Notes: generated from the letters alone by a model not told the origin. A DNA stretch of 64,000 bases from Paenibacillus antri (GCF_005765165.1 NZ_VCIW01000002.1:186001-250000), one strand, 5' to 3'; counted from the stretch's first letter, positions 1 through 9,258 are shown. Translations and numbers: made by a program.

Positions 1-117
1 CCTGGCGGACTGCTGACGCACGAGCGCGATGGACGAGAAGCTGATCGCGAAATCGACGATTAAGGCGATGAACGAGATCCAGAGCAAAATCCGAACGTAA
101 TGCTTGATCGAATACAT
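1..117 (-). CDS. N-terminal fragment of a membrane-anchored protein, probably a sensor kinase or AraC-type regulator
   Basis: On the reverse strand an ATG at 117 opens a frame of 39 codons that runs off the window. The visible part starts MYSIKHYVRILLW and continues as one hydrophobic helix of about 25 residues (about 7-32) followed by an Arg/Gln-rich stretch. A weak ribosome binding site (GGAAG) precedes the ATG. A short cytoplasmic tail followed at once by a membrane helix is typical of YesM-type histidine kinases and of membrane-bound AraC regulators. These commonly lie beside LplB/YtcP-type sugar transporters, and this gene is divergent from one. Assignment to a family is inference, because no catalytic domain is in the window. 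Confidence 0.5.
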   Translation of the reverse strand, partial: MYSIKHYVRILLWISFIALIVDFAISFSSIALVRQQSAR

Positions 118-250
118 CTTTTCTTCCGCTCGGTTCGCGATAGTTTTCGGCCTCCTCTCGCGACGCGGCGATCTAATCGCAACGCCCGGATGATGTTCAT
201 CTTATCAAGCGTCCCCGCGGGAATACAAGATGCAAGCGTCTTCTCGGCGC

Positions 251-372
251 GAAGGTCCGATTCGGAGCAGGGAAGGTCCGGATTCGACTGTCGGGCGGCG
301 TCCGGTACGCGCGGAAGGTCCGGATTCCGCGTTCGAGGTGGTCCGGTTCGTCGCGAACGGATGCGTTATGAT
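251..372 (+). promoter_or_regulatory. Phased direct repeats and probable promoter in the divergent intergenic region (118-417)
   Basis: The 300-base gap between the divergent reading frames holds three direct repeats of GAAGGTCCG(G)ATTC starting at 251, 272 and 314. The offsets are 21 and 42 bases, so all lie on one face of the helix. A weaker GGTCCGG copy lies at 340. A TATGAT -10-like hexamer at 367-372 has no good -35, as expected for an activator-dependent promoter of the transporter operon. AraC-family activators commonly bind repeats 21 bp apart; that one acts here is inference. Confidence 0.5.
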
Positions 373-417
373 GAGAATAGTTCCGAGGGACGACAAGAAA
401 GAGAGGGGGATTCGATT

Positions 418-1347
418 TTGAACTCAAGTCCAGCGTTCGTCCGGCGGCGGCGCGCGGCGGGAAGCATCGCGAGGAATTGGGGGCTTTATTTGCTGCTGCT
501 TCCGGCCGTGACGCTGCTGATATGCTTTACCTATAAACCGATGTACGGGGTGATCATCGCTTTCAAAGATTACAGTCCGGCCTTCGGGATTTCCGGGAGC
601 CCTTGGGCGGGATTCAAGTATTTCGAAAAGTATTTCGCATCCTATCAATTCGAGATTACGATGAAAAATACGCTGTTCATCAGCCTGTACAGCTTCGCGA
701 CGTTCCCGATCCCGATCGCGTTCGCGCTGCTGGTGAACCAAATGCGGGTCGAGCGGTTCCGGCGCTTCTTCCAGACGGTCACGTACATGCCGCACTTCAT
801 CTCCACCGTCGTGCTCGTCGGACTGATGCTCATCCTGCTCTCCCCGGGGAACGGACTCGTCGGGCACGTCTATCGCCTATTCGGGGCCGAAGCGCCCAAT
901 CTAATGGGCTCCAGCGCCTTGTTCAGCAGCGTATACGTCTGGTCCGACGTATGGCAGCAGACGGGGTGGAACAGCATTATCTTCCTCGCGGCGTTATCGG
1001 CGATCGACCCGAGTCTTTACGAAGCGGCCAAGGTGGACGGGGCGAACCGATGGCAGAACGTCTGGAATATCGACGTTCCGATGCTCATGCCGACGGCGGT
1101 GACGCTGCTCATATTGCGAATCGGCGGACTGCTCGGGGTCGGATTCGAGAAGGTATACTTGATGCAGAACAACCTGAATATTTCCGGAAGCGAAGTCATC
1201 TCCACGTATGTTTACAAAATCGGGCTGTTAAGCGCGCAGTACAGCTTCTCGGCCGCGATCAACTTGTTCAACACCGTCATCAATTTCGTCCTGCTGCTGC
1301 TCGTCAACCATATCGCGAGAAGGTACAGCGACAACAGTCTCTGGTAG
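418..1347 (+). CDS. Carbohydrate ABC transporter permease, LplB/YteP type
   Basis: This is an inner-membrane permease of 309 aa, part of a type I oligosaccharide importer. The TTG start at 418 is chosen because AGAGGGGGA lies 7 bases upstream; an open frame further upstream has no ribosome binding site. After a basic N-terminus come about six membrane helices, the first near residues 22-40. The cytoplasmic EAA loop (EAAKVDGANRWQ, about residues 202-213) contacts the ATPase. No ATPase gene lies nearby; such systems usually share an MsmX-type ATPase encoded elsewhere. The companion permease follows after 19 bases and the binding protein after that, so these form one operon. Confidence 0.9.
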   Translation: MNSSPAFVRRRRAAGSIARNWGLYLLLLPAVTLLICFTYKPMYGVIIAFKDYSPAFGISGSPWAGFKYFEKYFASYQFEITMKNTLFISLYSFATFPIPIAFALLVNQMRVERFRRFFQTVTYMPHFISTVVLVGLMLILLSPGNGLVGHVYRLFGAEAPNLMGSSALFSSVYVWSDVWQQTGWNSIIFLAALSAIDPSLYEAAKVDGANRWQNVWNIDVPMLMPTAVTLLILRIGGLLGVGFEKVYLMQNNLNISGSEVISTYVYKIGLLSAQYSFSAAINLFNTVINFVLLLLVNHIARRYSDNSLW

Positions 1348-1366
1348 AAGGGAGGGGACGACAGCG

Positions 1367-2278
1367 ATGGAACTCGCCGCGTCAGCGATCCGGAGAGCGC
1401 CGAAGAGGCGATCTTCCGATTCGCTTCTAGAAGGTTTATTGTACGTGTGGGCGGCTTTCGTGCTTCTGATCACGTTATATCCGCTTTACTTCATCGTCAT
1501 CGCTTCGTTCAGCGATCCTTCCGCGGTCGGGAACGGGCAAGTGTGGGTGTGGCCCAAGGGGTTTACGTTGGAAGGATATAAAGAGCTGTTGAATCATTCC
1601 AACATCTGGGTCGGATACCGGAACACGATTTTCTACACGGCGGTCGGAACGGGAATCGGGTTGGCCGTCAATTTGTCGGCGGCTTACGCGCTGTCGAGGA
1701 AAGATTTGTTCGGACGCAAGGCGATTACGCTCTTCTTTCTGTTCACGATGTTCTTTAACGGCGGATTGATTCCGACCTTCCTTACGATTCGGGATTTTGG
1801 CTTGTACAACTCGTTCTGGGTCATGGTGCTGCCGTTCGCGGTCGGCGTATTCGATATTATCGTGGCGAGGACGTTTTTCCAAAACAGCATTCCCGCCGAT
1901 CTATGGGAATCGGCGCAGATCGACGGCTGCGGGAACCTCCGTTATTTCTTCCAGTTCGTCCTGCCGCTCTCGAAGGCGGTCGTCTCCGTGCTCGCGTTGT
2001 GGATCGCGGTGGGTCATTGGAACTCTTATTTCGGCGCTTTGATTTATTTGAAGGACGAATCGCTGTACCCGCTGCAGCTCGTGCTTCGCAACATTCTCAT
2101 CACCAATCAGATGCAGTCGAGCATGGGCAGCGGAGAAGCGGCCGAAATCGCGCTGCGGCTCGCGAATCTGATGCGGTATTCCGTCATCATCGTCTCGACG
2201 ATCCCGATCATGCTAGCGTATCCGTTCGTGCAGAAGCACTTCAATCAGGGGGTAATGATCGGAGCGGTGAAGCAATGA
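1367..2278 (+). CDS. Carbohydrate ABC transporter permease, YtcP type
   Basis: The second permease of the importer is 303 aa long, with six predicted membrane helices. The ATG at 1367 follows GGGAGGGG at good spacing. The EAA-like loop reads ESAQIDGCGN near residues 180-190, with Ser and Gln replacing the usual Ala residues, as is common in the YtcP/LplC branch. The C-terminal part (YPFVQKHFNQGVMIGAVK) is a hallmark of this subfamily. It pairs with the LplB-type permease just upstream, and only 29 bases separate it from the lipoprotein gene. The substrate is probably a plant oligosaccharide or sugar derivative, judged only from neighbouring genes. Confidence 0.92.
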   Translation: MELAASAIRRAPKRRSSDSLLEGLLYVWAAFVLLITLYPLYFIVIASFSDPSAVGNGQVWVWPKGFTLEGYKELLNHSNIWVGYRNTIFYTAVGTGIGLAVNLSAAYALSRKDLFGRKAITLFFLFTMFFNGGLIPTFLTIRDFGLYNSFWVMVLPFAVGVFDIIVARTFFQNSIPADLWESAQIDGCGNLRYFFQFVLPLSKAVVSVLALWIAVGHWNSYFGALIYLKDESLYPLQLVLRNILITNQMQSSMGSGEAAEIALRLANLMRYSVIIVSTIPIMLAYPFVQKHFNQGVMIGAVKQ

Positions 2279-2307
2279 TCACACTTTATTTTAGGGGGAA
2301 ACGCGGT

Positions 2308-3906
2308 ATGTTGAAGAAAACGGTATCTTATCTCGCTCTCGGTTCATCGATCGCCGTCCTGCTGGCCGGCTGCAGCGGCGGAGCGACGGGCGGGACGCCT
2401 GCCGAAAGCGGTTCGGAGAGCGGTTATAACAAAGAGGGCCTTCCGCTCGTAAACGAACCGATTACGCTCGACGTTCTGACGGTTCGTTGGGGCAACATGG
2501 GCGACAGCTTCACGAAGAACGCGTGGCTGCAGGAGCTCGAGAAAGCGACCAACGTGAAGATCAACTGGCAGGTCATGTCCTCGAACGATTGGGGAGAGCA
2601 GAAGTCGGTCATGCTGGCGAGCGGGGAGCTGCCGGACGTGATTCTAGGAAATCTTGCGCTCGGCGACTCGGACATCATCAATAACTTAACGTATTTCCGC
2701 CCGCTGGACGACTATATCGAGGAATATATGCCGAATTTGAAGGCGGCGATGGAAGAGACGCCCGTCATGCGCAAGCTGAGCACCTTCCCGGACGGCAGCA
2801 TCTATTCGCTGCCGGCTAGATTGCCGTCGCGTCCCGTCTCGGCGACGCAGCCGGTCATCAATAAAGCATGGCTTGACAAGTTGGGGCTGCAACCGCCGAC
2901 GAACGTCGACGAGCTCTACGCGGTGTTGAAAGCGTTCAAAGAGCAGGATCCGAACGGCAACGGGAAAGCGGACGAAATTCCGGTCAGCAACGAAGGCGAT
3001 ATCGAGATGCAGCTGCTCATGCCGTTCGGCATCACGAATCTTCGAGCCAATAACATGTTGATCCAAGACGGCAAGCCCGTATTTTTCCCGACTTCGCAAG
3101 CTTACAAAGAGGGGCTGAAGTGGGCGCATAAGCTGTATGCGGAGGGACTGATCGATCCGGAATCGTTCACGCAGGACGGCACGATGCTCAGCGCGAAGCG
3201 GCAAAATCCGGACGTTCCGCTCATCGGATTTTCGTATCAATGGACGCCCGACGCCGTCTTCGGCAAGTGGAGCGATCAATACGTCACGATCGCGCCGATC
3301 GCCGGTCCGGACGGCGGGAAGTATCAAGAGGGGGAGCCGGAGGGATTGAACTTCCGACGCAACGAAGTATTGATTACGACCTTTAACGAGCATCCGGAAG
3401 TGACGGCGCGTTGGATCGACCAGTTCTACACGTCCGAGGCGAGCATTCAGAACTTCTGGGGCGCCATCGGCACGTCGCTCGAGAAGCACGACGACGGCAC
3501 GTTCTCGCTGATGGCTCCGCCGGAAGGGACGAGCGCCGACGCGTGGTATTGGGAAAATTCGCTCCGCGACTTCGGACCGAAATACGTAAGCCCCTCGTTC
3601 GAGAAAAACATCAAGCTGGACCCGACGACCGGGGACGGTCTGAAGATGGAGCTCGACAAGCTCGGCAAGGAGTTCGTCACCCAGCCATACCCGGAGGTTA
3701 TGCATACGGCGGATGAATACCAGGAGCTGCCCACGCTGACGACCGATATCAACAGCTTCATCGCAAGCGCCCGCGCCCAATGGGTGACGCAGGGCGGCAT
3801 CGACGAAGGCTGGGACGACTACGTAGGAAAGCTCAACGCCATGGGGCTTGAGCGATTGATCGCGATCTATCAAGAAGCGTACGACCGGTATATGAGCGTC
3901 GAATAA
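2308..3906 (+). CDS. Extracellular solute-binding lipoprotein, LplA family
   Basis: This is the substrate-binding protein of the importer, 532 aa, anchored outside the membrane by an N-terminal lipid. The signal sequence ends in the lipobox LLAGC with Cys22 as the acylation site, followed by a Gly/Ser/Glu-rich linker. The ATG at 2308 follows TAGGGGGAA; longer in-frame extensions overlap the permease gene and lack a ribosome binding site. The mature part has the size and mix of Trp/Tyr/Asp-rich blocks of LplA-type proteins for complex carbohydrates. It is third in the transporter operon, and a stem-loop follows its stop codon. Confidence 0.92.
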   Translation: MLKKTVSYLALGSSIAVLLAGCSGGATGGTPAESGSESGYNKEGLPLVNEPITLDVLTVRWGNMGDSFTKNAWLQELEKATNVKINWQVMSSNDWGEQKSVMLASGELPDVILGNLALGDSDIINNLTYFRPLDDYIEEYMPNLKAAMEETPVMRKLSTFPDGSIYSLPARLPSRPVSATQPVINKAWLDKLGLQPPTNVDELYAVLKAFKEQDPNGNGKADEIPVSNEGDIEMQLLMPFGITNLRANNMLIQDGKPVFFPTSQAYKEGLKWAHKLYAEGLIDPESFTQDGTMLSAKRQNPDVPLIGFSYQWTPDAVFGKWSDQYVTIAPIAGPDGGKYQEGEPEGLNFRRNEVLITTFNEHPEVTARWIDQFYTSEASIQNFWGAIGTSLEKHDDGTFSLMAPPEGTSADAWYWENSLRDFGPKYVSPSFEKNIKLDPTTGDGLKMELDKLGKEFVTQPYPEVMHTADEYQELPTLTTDINSFIASARAQWVTQGGIDEGWDDYVGKLNAMGLERLIAIYQEAYDRYMSVE

Positions 3907-3926
3907 CGCGACGCCGACGCCCGAGA

Positions 3927-3956
3927 GGAAGCCCCGCGCACCGTCGCGGGGCTTCC
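3927..3956 (+). terminator. Stem-loop after the binding-protein gene, probable partial terminator
   Basis: A perfect 12-bp stem (GGAAGCCCCGCG with its complement) closes a 6-base loop directly after the lipoprotein gene. It is followed by CCTTGG rather than a run of T. It may therefore protect the upstream messenger end and let part of the transcripts continue into the thuA-like gene. Confidence 0.6.
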
Positions 3957-4000
3957 CCTTGGCGAGGGCGGGGGACCATTTTCGAAAGGGGTATGGATCG

Positions 4001-4729
4001 ATGACTACGAAGGTAACGGTGTGGAACGAATATCGGCATGAGCGAAACGATCCGGCCGTCGGAGCGCTGTATCCGAACGGCATCTACGGGGCGATCGCAA
4101 GCTTCTTGTCGGAAGCGGGATTCGAGACGAGAACGGCGACGTTGGACGAGCCGGAACACGGGCTGACGGACGACGTGCTGCGCGGTACCGACGTCCTCGT
4201 CTGGTGGGGGCATCTGGCGCACGGGGAGGTCGGCGACGAGACGGTCCGGAAGGTGAAGGAGCGCGTTCTGGACGGCATGGGGCTGATCGTGCTGCATTCC
4301 GGACATCACTCGAAGATCTTCAAGGCGTTAATGGGAACGAGCTGCGATCTGTTGTGGCGCGAAGCGGACGAGAAGGAGCGGCTGTGGGTCGTGTCGCCGG
4401 GGCACCCGATCGTCGAAGGCATCGGAGCGTACATCGAGCTTGAGAAGGAAGAGATGTACGGCGAACACTTCGACGTCCCGGCGCCGGACGAACTGATCTT
4501 CACGAGCTGGTTCGAGGGAGGCGAGGTGTTCCGAAGCGGCTGCGCGTACGTTCGCGGCAACGGGAAAATTTTCTATTTCCGCCCGGGACACGAGACGTAT
4601 CCGACGTATTATCACAAGGACATCCAGCGCGTGATCGCGAACGCGGCGGCGTGGGCGCGGCCGGTTCGGCGAAGCCGTCCCGCTTACGGGAACGCGAAGC
4701 CGCTGGAGCGGATCGGGGGGAAGGCATGA
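4001..4729 (+). CDS. ThuA-like domain protein (trehalose-utilisation family)
   Basis: The protein is 242 aa long and resembles the ThuA family, which has a class-I glutamine-amidotransferase-like flavodoxin fold. It begins [13 protein letters not shown], includes a long [10 protein letters not shown] helix and a [13 protein letters not shown] segment, and ends with a conserved HxxYPTYYH-like stretch. The ATG at 4001 is preceded by GAAAGGGG. ThuA proteins have been linked to disaccharide use, often beside Gfo/Idh/MocA dehydrogenases that make 3-keto sugars. The next gene is of that type and overlaps by four bases (ATGA), so the pair is translationally coupled. The exact substrate is unknown. 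Confidence 0.85.
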   Translation: MTTKVTVWNEYRHERNDPAVGALYPNGIYGAIASFLSEAGFETRTATLDEPEHGLTDDVLRGTDVLVWWGHLAHGEVGDETVRKVKERVLDGMGLIVLHSGHHSKIFKALMGTSCDLLWREADEKERLWVVSPGHPIVEGIGAYIELEKEEMYGEHFDVPAPDELIFTSWFEGGEVFRSGCAYVRGNGKIFYFRPGHETYPTYYHKDIQRVIANAAAWARPVRRSRPAYGNAKPLERIGGKA

Positions 4730-5784
4730 AGACGATCTACCGAATCGGATTGATCGGACTGGGCGGCATGGCGCAGGAGCATCTGCGTTGGATGAACGAG
4801 ACCGGCCGGTTTCGGATCGCGGCCGTCAGCGACGTCAGCGCGGAGGCGATGGCGAAGGCGGGGGATCGTCTCGGCCTCGGCGAGGAGAAGCGGTACGCCG
4901 ACTTCCGTTCGCTCATCGGCGACCGGGAAGTCGACGCGGTCGTCTCCGTCACGCCGAATCATGTGCATGCCGAAATTATTCGCGCTTGCCTTCAGGCGGG
5001 GAAGCCGTTCCTGGCGGAGAAGCCGTTCACCCGCGACTTCGAGGAGGCGGCGCCTCTGCTCGCGTTATACGACCGGCGGCCCGTACCTGCGATGATCGGA
5101 TTTACGTACCGGTATACGCCGTCGTTCCGCTATGCAAGGGAGCTGATTCGCCAAGGCGACATCGGGGCGGTGCGCAGCTTCTCGATCCGCTATCTGCAAA
5201 GCTGGGGCTCCGCGATCTACGATACGCCTTATATGTGGCGGTACGATAAGGAGATCACCGGCACCGGCGCGCTGGGAGATCTGGGGTCGCACATGATCGA
5301 CATGGCGCGTTACCTGTTCGGCGAGTTCGAGGAGCTGTCCGCGGTGCTGCATACGATCGTCGCCGAGCGGAGAGATCCCGGCAGCGGGGAGTCCGTGCGC
5401 GTCGACGTCGACGACTTTGCCAGCTTCCAGGCGCGTCTGACGAACTCGATCGTCGGCACGTTCCAGACGACGAGGAATGCGGTCGGCTCGGGCAACGAAC
5501 ACGAGGTTTCGATCTACGGCGACCGCGGCACGATCCACGCCTCGACGCTGTCGCCGGATCAGGTGATCGTCATTCGCGAGGAATCGCCCGGGCAGTTGGG
5601 GAGAACGACGCTGGACGTACCGAGCCGCTGCAAGCGGAAGCAATACGACGACTTCTTCGCGGTTCTCGAAGGCGAAGTCCCGGACGGCCTCCCCGGCTTC
5701 TTGGACGGATACCGGAACCAACAAGTGTTGGACGCCGTCGTTCGAGCCCACGAAACGAAGCGTACGGTGCGGTTGCCGGAATAG
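4726..5784 (+). CDS. Gfo/Idh/MocA-family oxidoreductase
   Basis: This is a soluble NAD(P)-dependent sugar or inositol dehydrogenase of 352 aa. The Rossmann motif [13 protein letters not shown] is at residues 8-20 and the conserved EKPF motif, with the catalytic-region Lys, is near residue 97. The C-terminal half has the alpha/beta fold used for substrate binding ([17 protein letters not shown]). The start ATG overlaps the stop of the thuA-like gene, so the two are coupled. Together with the transporter upstream they suggest import and oxidation or reduction of a sugar. The precise substrate cannot be read from sequence. Confidence 0.9.
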   Translation: MKTIYRIGLIGLGGMAQEHLRWMNETGRFRIAAVSDVSAEAMAKAGDRLGLGEEKRYADFRSLIGDREVDAVVSVTPNHVHAEIIRACLQAGKPFLAEKPFTRDFEEAAPLLALYDRRPVPAMIGFTYRYTPSFRYARELIRQGDIGAVRSFSIRYLQSWGSAIYDTPYMWRYDKEITGTGALGDLGSHMIDMARYLFGEFEELSAVLHTIVAERRDPGSGESVRVDVDDFASFQARLTNSIVGTFQTTRNAVGSGNEHEVSIYGDRGTIHASTLSPDQVIVIREESPGQLGRTTLDVPSRCKRKQYDDFFAVLEGEVPDGLPGFLDGYRNQQVLDAVVRAHETKRTVRLPE

Positions 5785-5802
5785 GGATACGTTTGGTATG
5801 AT
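5773..5802 (+). promoter_or_regulatory. Probable sigma-A promoter for the P-loop protein gene
   Basis: TTGCCG at 5773-5778 and TATGAT at 5797-5802 are separated by 18 bases and lie about 35 bases before the start codon of the next gene. Confidence 0.45.
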
Positions 5803-5837
5803 TCTATCCCTAGATCAAAAGCTTGGGAGATGAAATC

Positions 5838-6485
5838 ATGTCCTTATTTCAACATGAACTTGCTCATGTGTATTGGATCGGCGGCTCTCCCTGCGCAGGG
5901 AAGAGCACCGTCGCCCGACGGTTAAGCGGCGAGTACGGCTTCCGGTATTATAAGTGCGACGATTGCTACGACGATCATATGGCGAGAAGCACCGCGGAGC
6001 GGCACCCCGCGATGTACAGCATTAAGGATTTCACTTGGAACCAGGTATGGTCCAGTAAATTTTGCGCCGAGCCGGTCGACCGGCAAATCCGCGACGTAAT
6101 CGCCGTATACGAGGAACAATTCCAGTTGATTCTGGAAGATCTGTTAGCATTGCCTAGCGATACGAAAATCGTGGTCGAAGGGGCGGCGCTGCTCCCCTCT
6201 TCGGTCGCGCCTCATCTTCTTCATCCGCATCAGGGGGTATGGCTATTCCCGGCGGCGGAATTTCAAATAAGCCATTACGTGGACAGGGAATGGATCGGCG
6301 GCGTATTGAAGCATTACGAGAACCCGGATCTCGCGTTCTCGAATTGGATGGCCCGGGATATCGGGTTCGCCGACGAGATGATGCGCCGAGCGGAACGGCA
6401 TGAGCTTGCTTCCGTCGTCGTCGACGGCGCGAGATCCGCGGAAGAGACATTCGATTTCGTAACGAAACATTTCCGGCTGAAATGA
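5838..6485 (+). CDS. P-loop kinase-like NTPase, function unknown
   Basis: The protein has 215 aa. Its Walker A motif GGSPCAGKS is at residues 15-23, followed by an RRL-containing helix typical of small kinases such as shikimate or adenylylsulfate kinases. The ATG at 5838 is chosen over a TTG at 5823 because TTGGGAGA sits 7 bases upstream of it. The rest (acidic and aromatic, ending in a Val-Val-Asp-Gly segment and KHF) resembles AAA/zeta-toxin-like phosphotransferases of unknown substrate found in soil bacilli. It stands alone with its own promoter and is not obviously tied to its neighbours. Confidence 0.7.
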   Translation: MSLFQHELAHVYWIGGSPCAGKSTVARRLSGEYGFRYYKCDDCYDDHMARSTAERHPAMYSIKDFTWNQVWSSKFCAEPVDRQIRDVIAVYEEQFQLILEDLLALPSDTKIVVEGAALLPSSVAPHLLHPHQGVWLFPAAEFQISHYVDREWIGGVLKHYENPDLAFSNWMARDIGFADEMMRRAERHELASVVVDGARSAEETFDFVTKHFRLK

Positions 6486-6730
6486 CGGCGTATGCCGAGA
6501 CCCGGCTTCTCCCGTGATTCATGCGCTTTCTCTCTCCCGGCATAGGTGACGAACGTCGCGGTCCGCATTCGCAGCTTGCATGCGGGGGTGGGCCGCACTT
6601 CCTTGTGTTCTGGGACCTTACACCCAATTTTTTACTGCACCCCCCGAAACGTCGCCCGGGGTCCGAACGGTATGAGCATATCGGGGCCGCTTCGGACTCG
6701 GCGAACTTTTCTATAATAGTGGGAGTGTGG

Positions 6731-8653
6731 ATGAAGATGAGCATGTGGAAGAAGACGATGATCAGCTGTTTGGCTTTCTCGTTAGTGGCGGGCGGCGCAA
6801 CCTCGGCGTTCGCTGCGAAGCCGGAGTGGGCGGGCAAGGGCAAGGACAAGGACGACGTTAAGTTCGAATGGGACGACGACAAGTTCGAATACAAAGATGA
6901 AGCCCGCGGCATCCACGTCGAGGTGAACGGCAAGAAAATCGAATTGAAATTCGACGACGTCCGCCAGGAGTCCGCTTGGGCGCTGCAATATATCGCCGAG
7001 CTCGTGAAGCGCGGCGTCTTCACCGGATACGAGGACGGCTCGTTCCGTCCGAACCAGAAGGTTACGCGCATCGAAGCGATCACGGCGGCCGTCCGCCAGA
7101 TGGGGCTTCGCGCGCAAGCGGAATCCGCGGCCGAGATGGCGACGGAGCTGAACTTCAAAGACGCGGACAAGATCGAGAAGAAATACCCGTGGGCCGTCGG
7201 CTACGTCGCCGTCGCCGTCGAAAACGATCTGTTCCTCGAGACGGAATCGGAAGTGCAGCCGGAGAAGCCGGCGGACCGTCTGTGGTCGACGATTCTGCTC
7301 GTGAAGGCGCTCGGCCTCGAGGGCGAAGCGAAGGCGAAGATGAACGCGGAGCTTAGCTTCAAGGACAAGAAGGAAATCCCGGCCGGCGCCGTCGGTTATG
7401 TGGCGGTCGCGTTGGAGAAGGGCCTCATCACCGGCTACGAAAACAACACGTTCCGTCCGAACCAGCCGGTGACGCGCGCCGAGCTCGCGGCTATCCTGGA
7501 TCGCACGGGCGACCAAATTCCGGAGGACGATTCGGGCTTCGGTCAAGTGACCGGCACGTTCGCCGGCTATGCGAACGGCAAGGCGACGCTCACGGTCAAC
7601 GGCAAGTCGGTGTCCTACACGCTCGCCTCGGACGTCACGGTGCTTCGCAATAACGCGTTGGTCGGCATCGGCGCCGTGCTTCCGGGCGACCGGGTGTCCG
7701 CCGTCGTCTCGAACGGAGCGATTATCTTCTTGAACGTCACCCAAGCGGCCGCCGTGACGGACGGTCAGAAGATGGGCGCGATCACGAAGATCGACTCCAA
7801 CAAATTGACGATTGCGAAGGACGGCGTCGCGACGGAGTACACGGTGAAGAGCGACGCGACGATCATCCGCAATAACGCGTCGGCGACGCTCGGCGCGCTG
7901 AAAGTCGGCGACCAAGTGACCGTCATCGTGTCGGGCGGCGTCATCGTACACGTGAACGTGACGACGGCCGTCACCGTAACGGACGGTCAAAAGACCGGCA
8001 CGGTAACGGCGATCGGCACGAACAAGCTGACGCTGACGAAAGACGGCGTCGCGACGGAATATACGGTGAAGAGCGATGCCGTTATCGTTCGCAACAACGC
8101 GACGGTCGCGCTGAGCGCGCTGAAAGCGGGAGATCAAGTGACCGCGGTCGTGGCGGGCGGCGTCATCGTACACGTCAGCGTTACGCAGCCCGTAGCGGAG
8201 AACGGTCAAGTGACCGGCGTCGTCTCTGCGGTCTACGCCGATAAAATCGACTTGTGGAACGGCTCCGCCGCCGTTACGTACGCGGTCGAAACGAATGCGA
8301 CGATCGTTCGCAACGGCGTTACGGTCGCCCTGAACGTCGTGCAGCCGGGCGACGAAGTGAGCGTGCTGCTCGTGAACGGCAAGGTGCTCCACCTGAACGT
8401 GACGGATCCGGTATCGGATAACAACGTCGGCGTATACACCGTAGAAGGCAAGTACCAAAGCCACCGTACGTCGAACGGCAAAGTGACGCAAATTACGATC
8501 AGCACCGTGCAGTCGAGCGGCGTCGTGACTCGCATCTATAACGTCTCGCCGGACGCGGTCGTGAACGGCAACGCGTTGACGCTCGAGAAGGGCGTATCGG
8601 ACGTCGAACTGCTCGTGACGAACCAAGTGGTGAACGTCATTACCATTAAGTAA
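6731..8653 (+). CDS. S-layer-homology (SLH) surface protein with C-terminal beta repeats
   Basis: This is a secreted 640-aa protein. The signal peptide ends near AFA/AKPEW (about residue 28). A Lys/Asp-rich charged stretch (about 33-70) follows, then three SLH motifs (about residues 75-270; for example GVFTGYEDGSFRPNQKVTR and GLITGYENNTFRPNQPVTR) that bind pyruvylated cell-wall polymers. After them come four or five divergent copies of a beta-rich unit of about 70 residues, each with a (V/I)RNN or VRNG core and a GD(Q/E)V(T/S) turn. The ATG at 6731 is used because GGGAG lies just upstream. It is probably a wall-bound structural or adhesion protein; no enzyme motif is seen. Confidence 0.88.
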   Translation: MKMSMWKKTMISCLAFSLVAGGATSAFAAKPEWAGKGKDKDDVKFEWDDDKFEYKDEARGIHVEVNGKKIELKFDDVRQESAWALQYIAELVKRGVFTGYEDGSFRPNQKVTRIEAITAAVRQMGLRAQAESAAEMATELNFKDADKIEKKYPWAVGYVAVAVENDLFLETESEVQPEKPADRLWSTILLVKALGLEGEAKAKMNAELSFKDKKEIPAGAVGYVAVALEKGLITGYENNTFRPNQPVTRAELAAILDRTGDQIPEDDSGFGQVTGTFAGYANGKATLTVNGKSVSYTLASDVTVLRNNALVGIGAVLPGDRVSAVVSNGAIIFLNVTQAAAVTDGQKMGAITKIDSNKLTIAKDGVATEYTVKSDATIIRNNASATLGALKVGDQVTVIVSGGVIVHVNVTTAVTVTDGQKTGTVTAIGTNKLTLTKDGVATEYTVKSDAVIVRNNATVALSALKAGDQVTAVVAGGVIVHVSVTQPVAENGQVTGVVSAVYADKIDLWNGSAAVTYAVETNATIVRNGVTVALNVVQPGDEVSVLLVNGKVLHLNVTDPVSDNNVGVYTVEGKYQSHRTSNGKVTQITISTVQSSGVVTRIYNVSPDAVVNGNALTLEKGVSDVELLVTNQVVNVITIK

Positions 8654-8663
8654 ATATAACGGA

Positions 8664-8699
8664 AAGAGGCCTCAGCCGAGGATACGGCTGAGGCCTCTT
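8664..8699 (+). terminator. Rho-independent terminator of the SLH protein gene
   Basis: A perfect 15-bp stem (AAGAGGCCTCAGCCG and its complement) with a 6-base loop lies 10 bases after the stop codon. Confidence 0.85.
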
Positions 8700-8716
8700 C
8701 GCGTGGAGGCAAACAA

Positions 8717-8746
8717 AATGACGCCGCTCTCTCGATCGGCGTCATT
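8717..8746 (-). terminator. Terminator of the ArsR-type regulator gene
   Basis: A 10-bp stem (AATGACGCCG) with a 10-base loop is followed on the reverse strand by TTTTGTTTG. Confidence 0.7.
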
Positions 8747-8808
8747 CATTCGGAAACAAGCGGTATTGACGATCCCCCTTCCCGGTCAAGATGGCAAGGC
8801 GATCTCCG

Positions 8809-9147
8809 TCAGTTCAAATCGCCCGGCTTCGTGTCCTTGTTCTGCAAGGCTTGAAGGTACAGGTCCAACCGGTCGAAGCGTTCTTCCCACATGCGCCGGA
8901 ACGTCTCCAGCCACGTGTCCAGCTCTTGGAGCGGCTCGGGGCGAAGCTTGTAAATCCGACGGTTGGCGACCGGATGCACCTCGACGAGACCCGCTTCGCT
9001 GAGCACGCGCAAGTGTTTGGACGCTTGCGGTTGTTGAAGCTCGATGCGTTCGGCGATTTCGCCGACGGCGAGCGGTCCGTCTCTCAAGAGTTCAACGATT
9101 TGCAATCGGTTCGGCTCGGCGAGAGCGCTAAATGTAGTAGCATCCAT
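8809..9147 (-). CDS. ArsR/SmtB-family winged-helix transcriptional regulator
   Basis: This is a small DNA-binding regulator of 112 aa. The family start MDATTFSALAEPNR and the recognition-helix region QQPQASKHLRVLSEAGLV (about residues 40-57) are clear. No Cys-based metal site (such as CxCxxC) is present, so it belongs to the non-metal ArsR group, often found with SRPBCC/AHSA1-type proteins; the C-terminus WEERFDRLDLYLQ fits that group. The ATG at 9147 gives the family start, but a consensus-like promoter places the transcription start almost on this ATG, so the messenger may be leaderless. Its target is unknown; the ecs operon is divergent. Confidence 0.85.
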   Translation of the reverse strand: MDATTFSALAEPNRLQIVELLRDGPLAVGEIAERIELQQPQASKHLRVLSEAGLVEVHPVANRRIYKLRPEPLQELDTWLETFRRMWEERFDRLDLYLQALQNKDTKPGDLN

Positions 9148-9153
9148 GATTTG

Positions 9154-9183
9154 AATATACTCCATCTCGAATATGCGTGTCAA
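9154..9183 (-). promoter_or_regulatory. Promoter of the ArsR-type regulator
   Basis: On the reverse strand TTGACA (9183-9178) and TATATT (9159-9154) are 18 bases apart. The expected transcription start falls within one or two bases of the ATG at 9147. Confidence 0.6.
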
Positions 9184-9258
9184 GGAATACAAGCGTGGAA
9201 TAATATTCCTGCGCGCCGAACGGCATTCCGCGCCTCGGCCGCTTCGCGAAGCCGAATG

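Noticed and set aside
100-417. Long N-terminal extension of the first permease
   Set aside because: The extension is Arg-rich, lacks a ribosome binding site and covers the regulatory repeats. The TTG at 418 with AGAGGGGGA gives a normal-length permease.
6712-6717. TATAAT as promoter of the SLH protein gene
   Set aside because: The transcription start would fall on the ribosome binding site, only about 7 bases before the start codon, and the -35 is poor with a 15-base spacer.
6782-8626. Long reverse frame opposite the SLH protein gene, and similar frames opposite lon, clpX, tig and asparagine synthetase genes
   Set aside because: They are shadows of strongly biased coding sequence. No starts, ribosome binding sites or recognisable domains.
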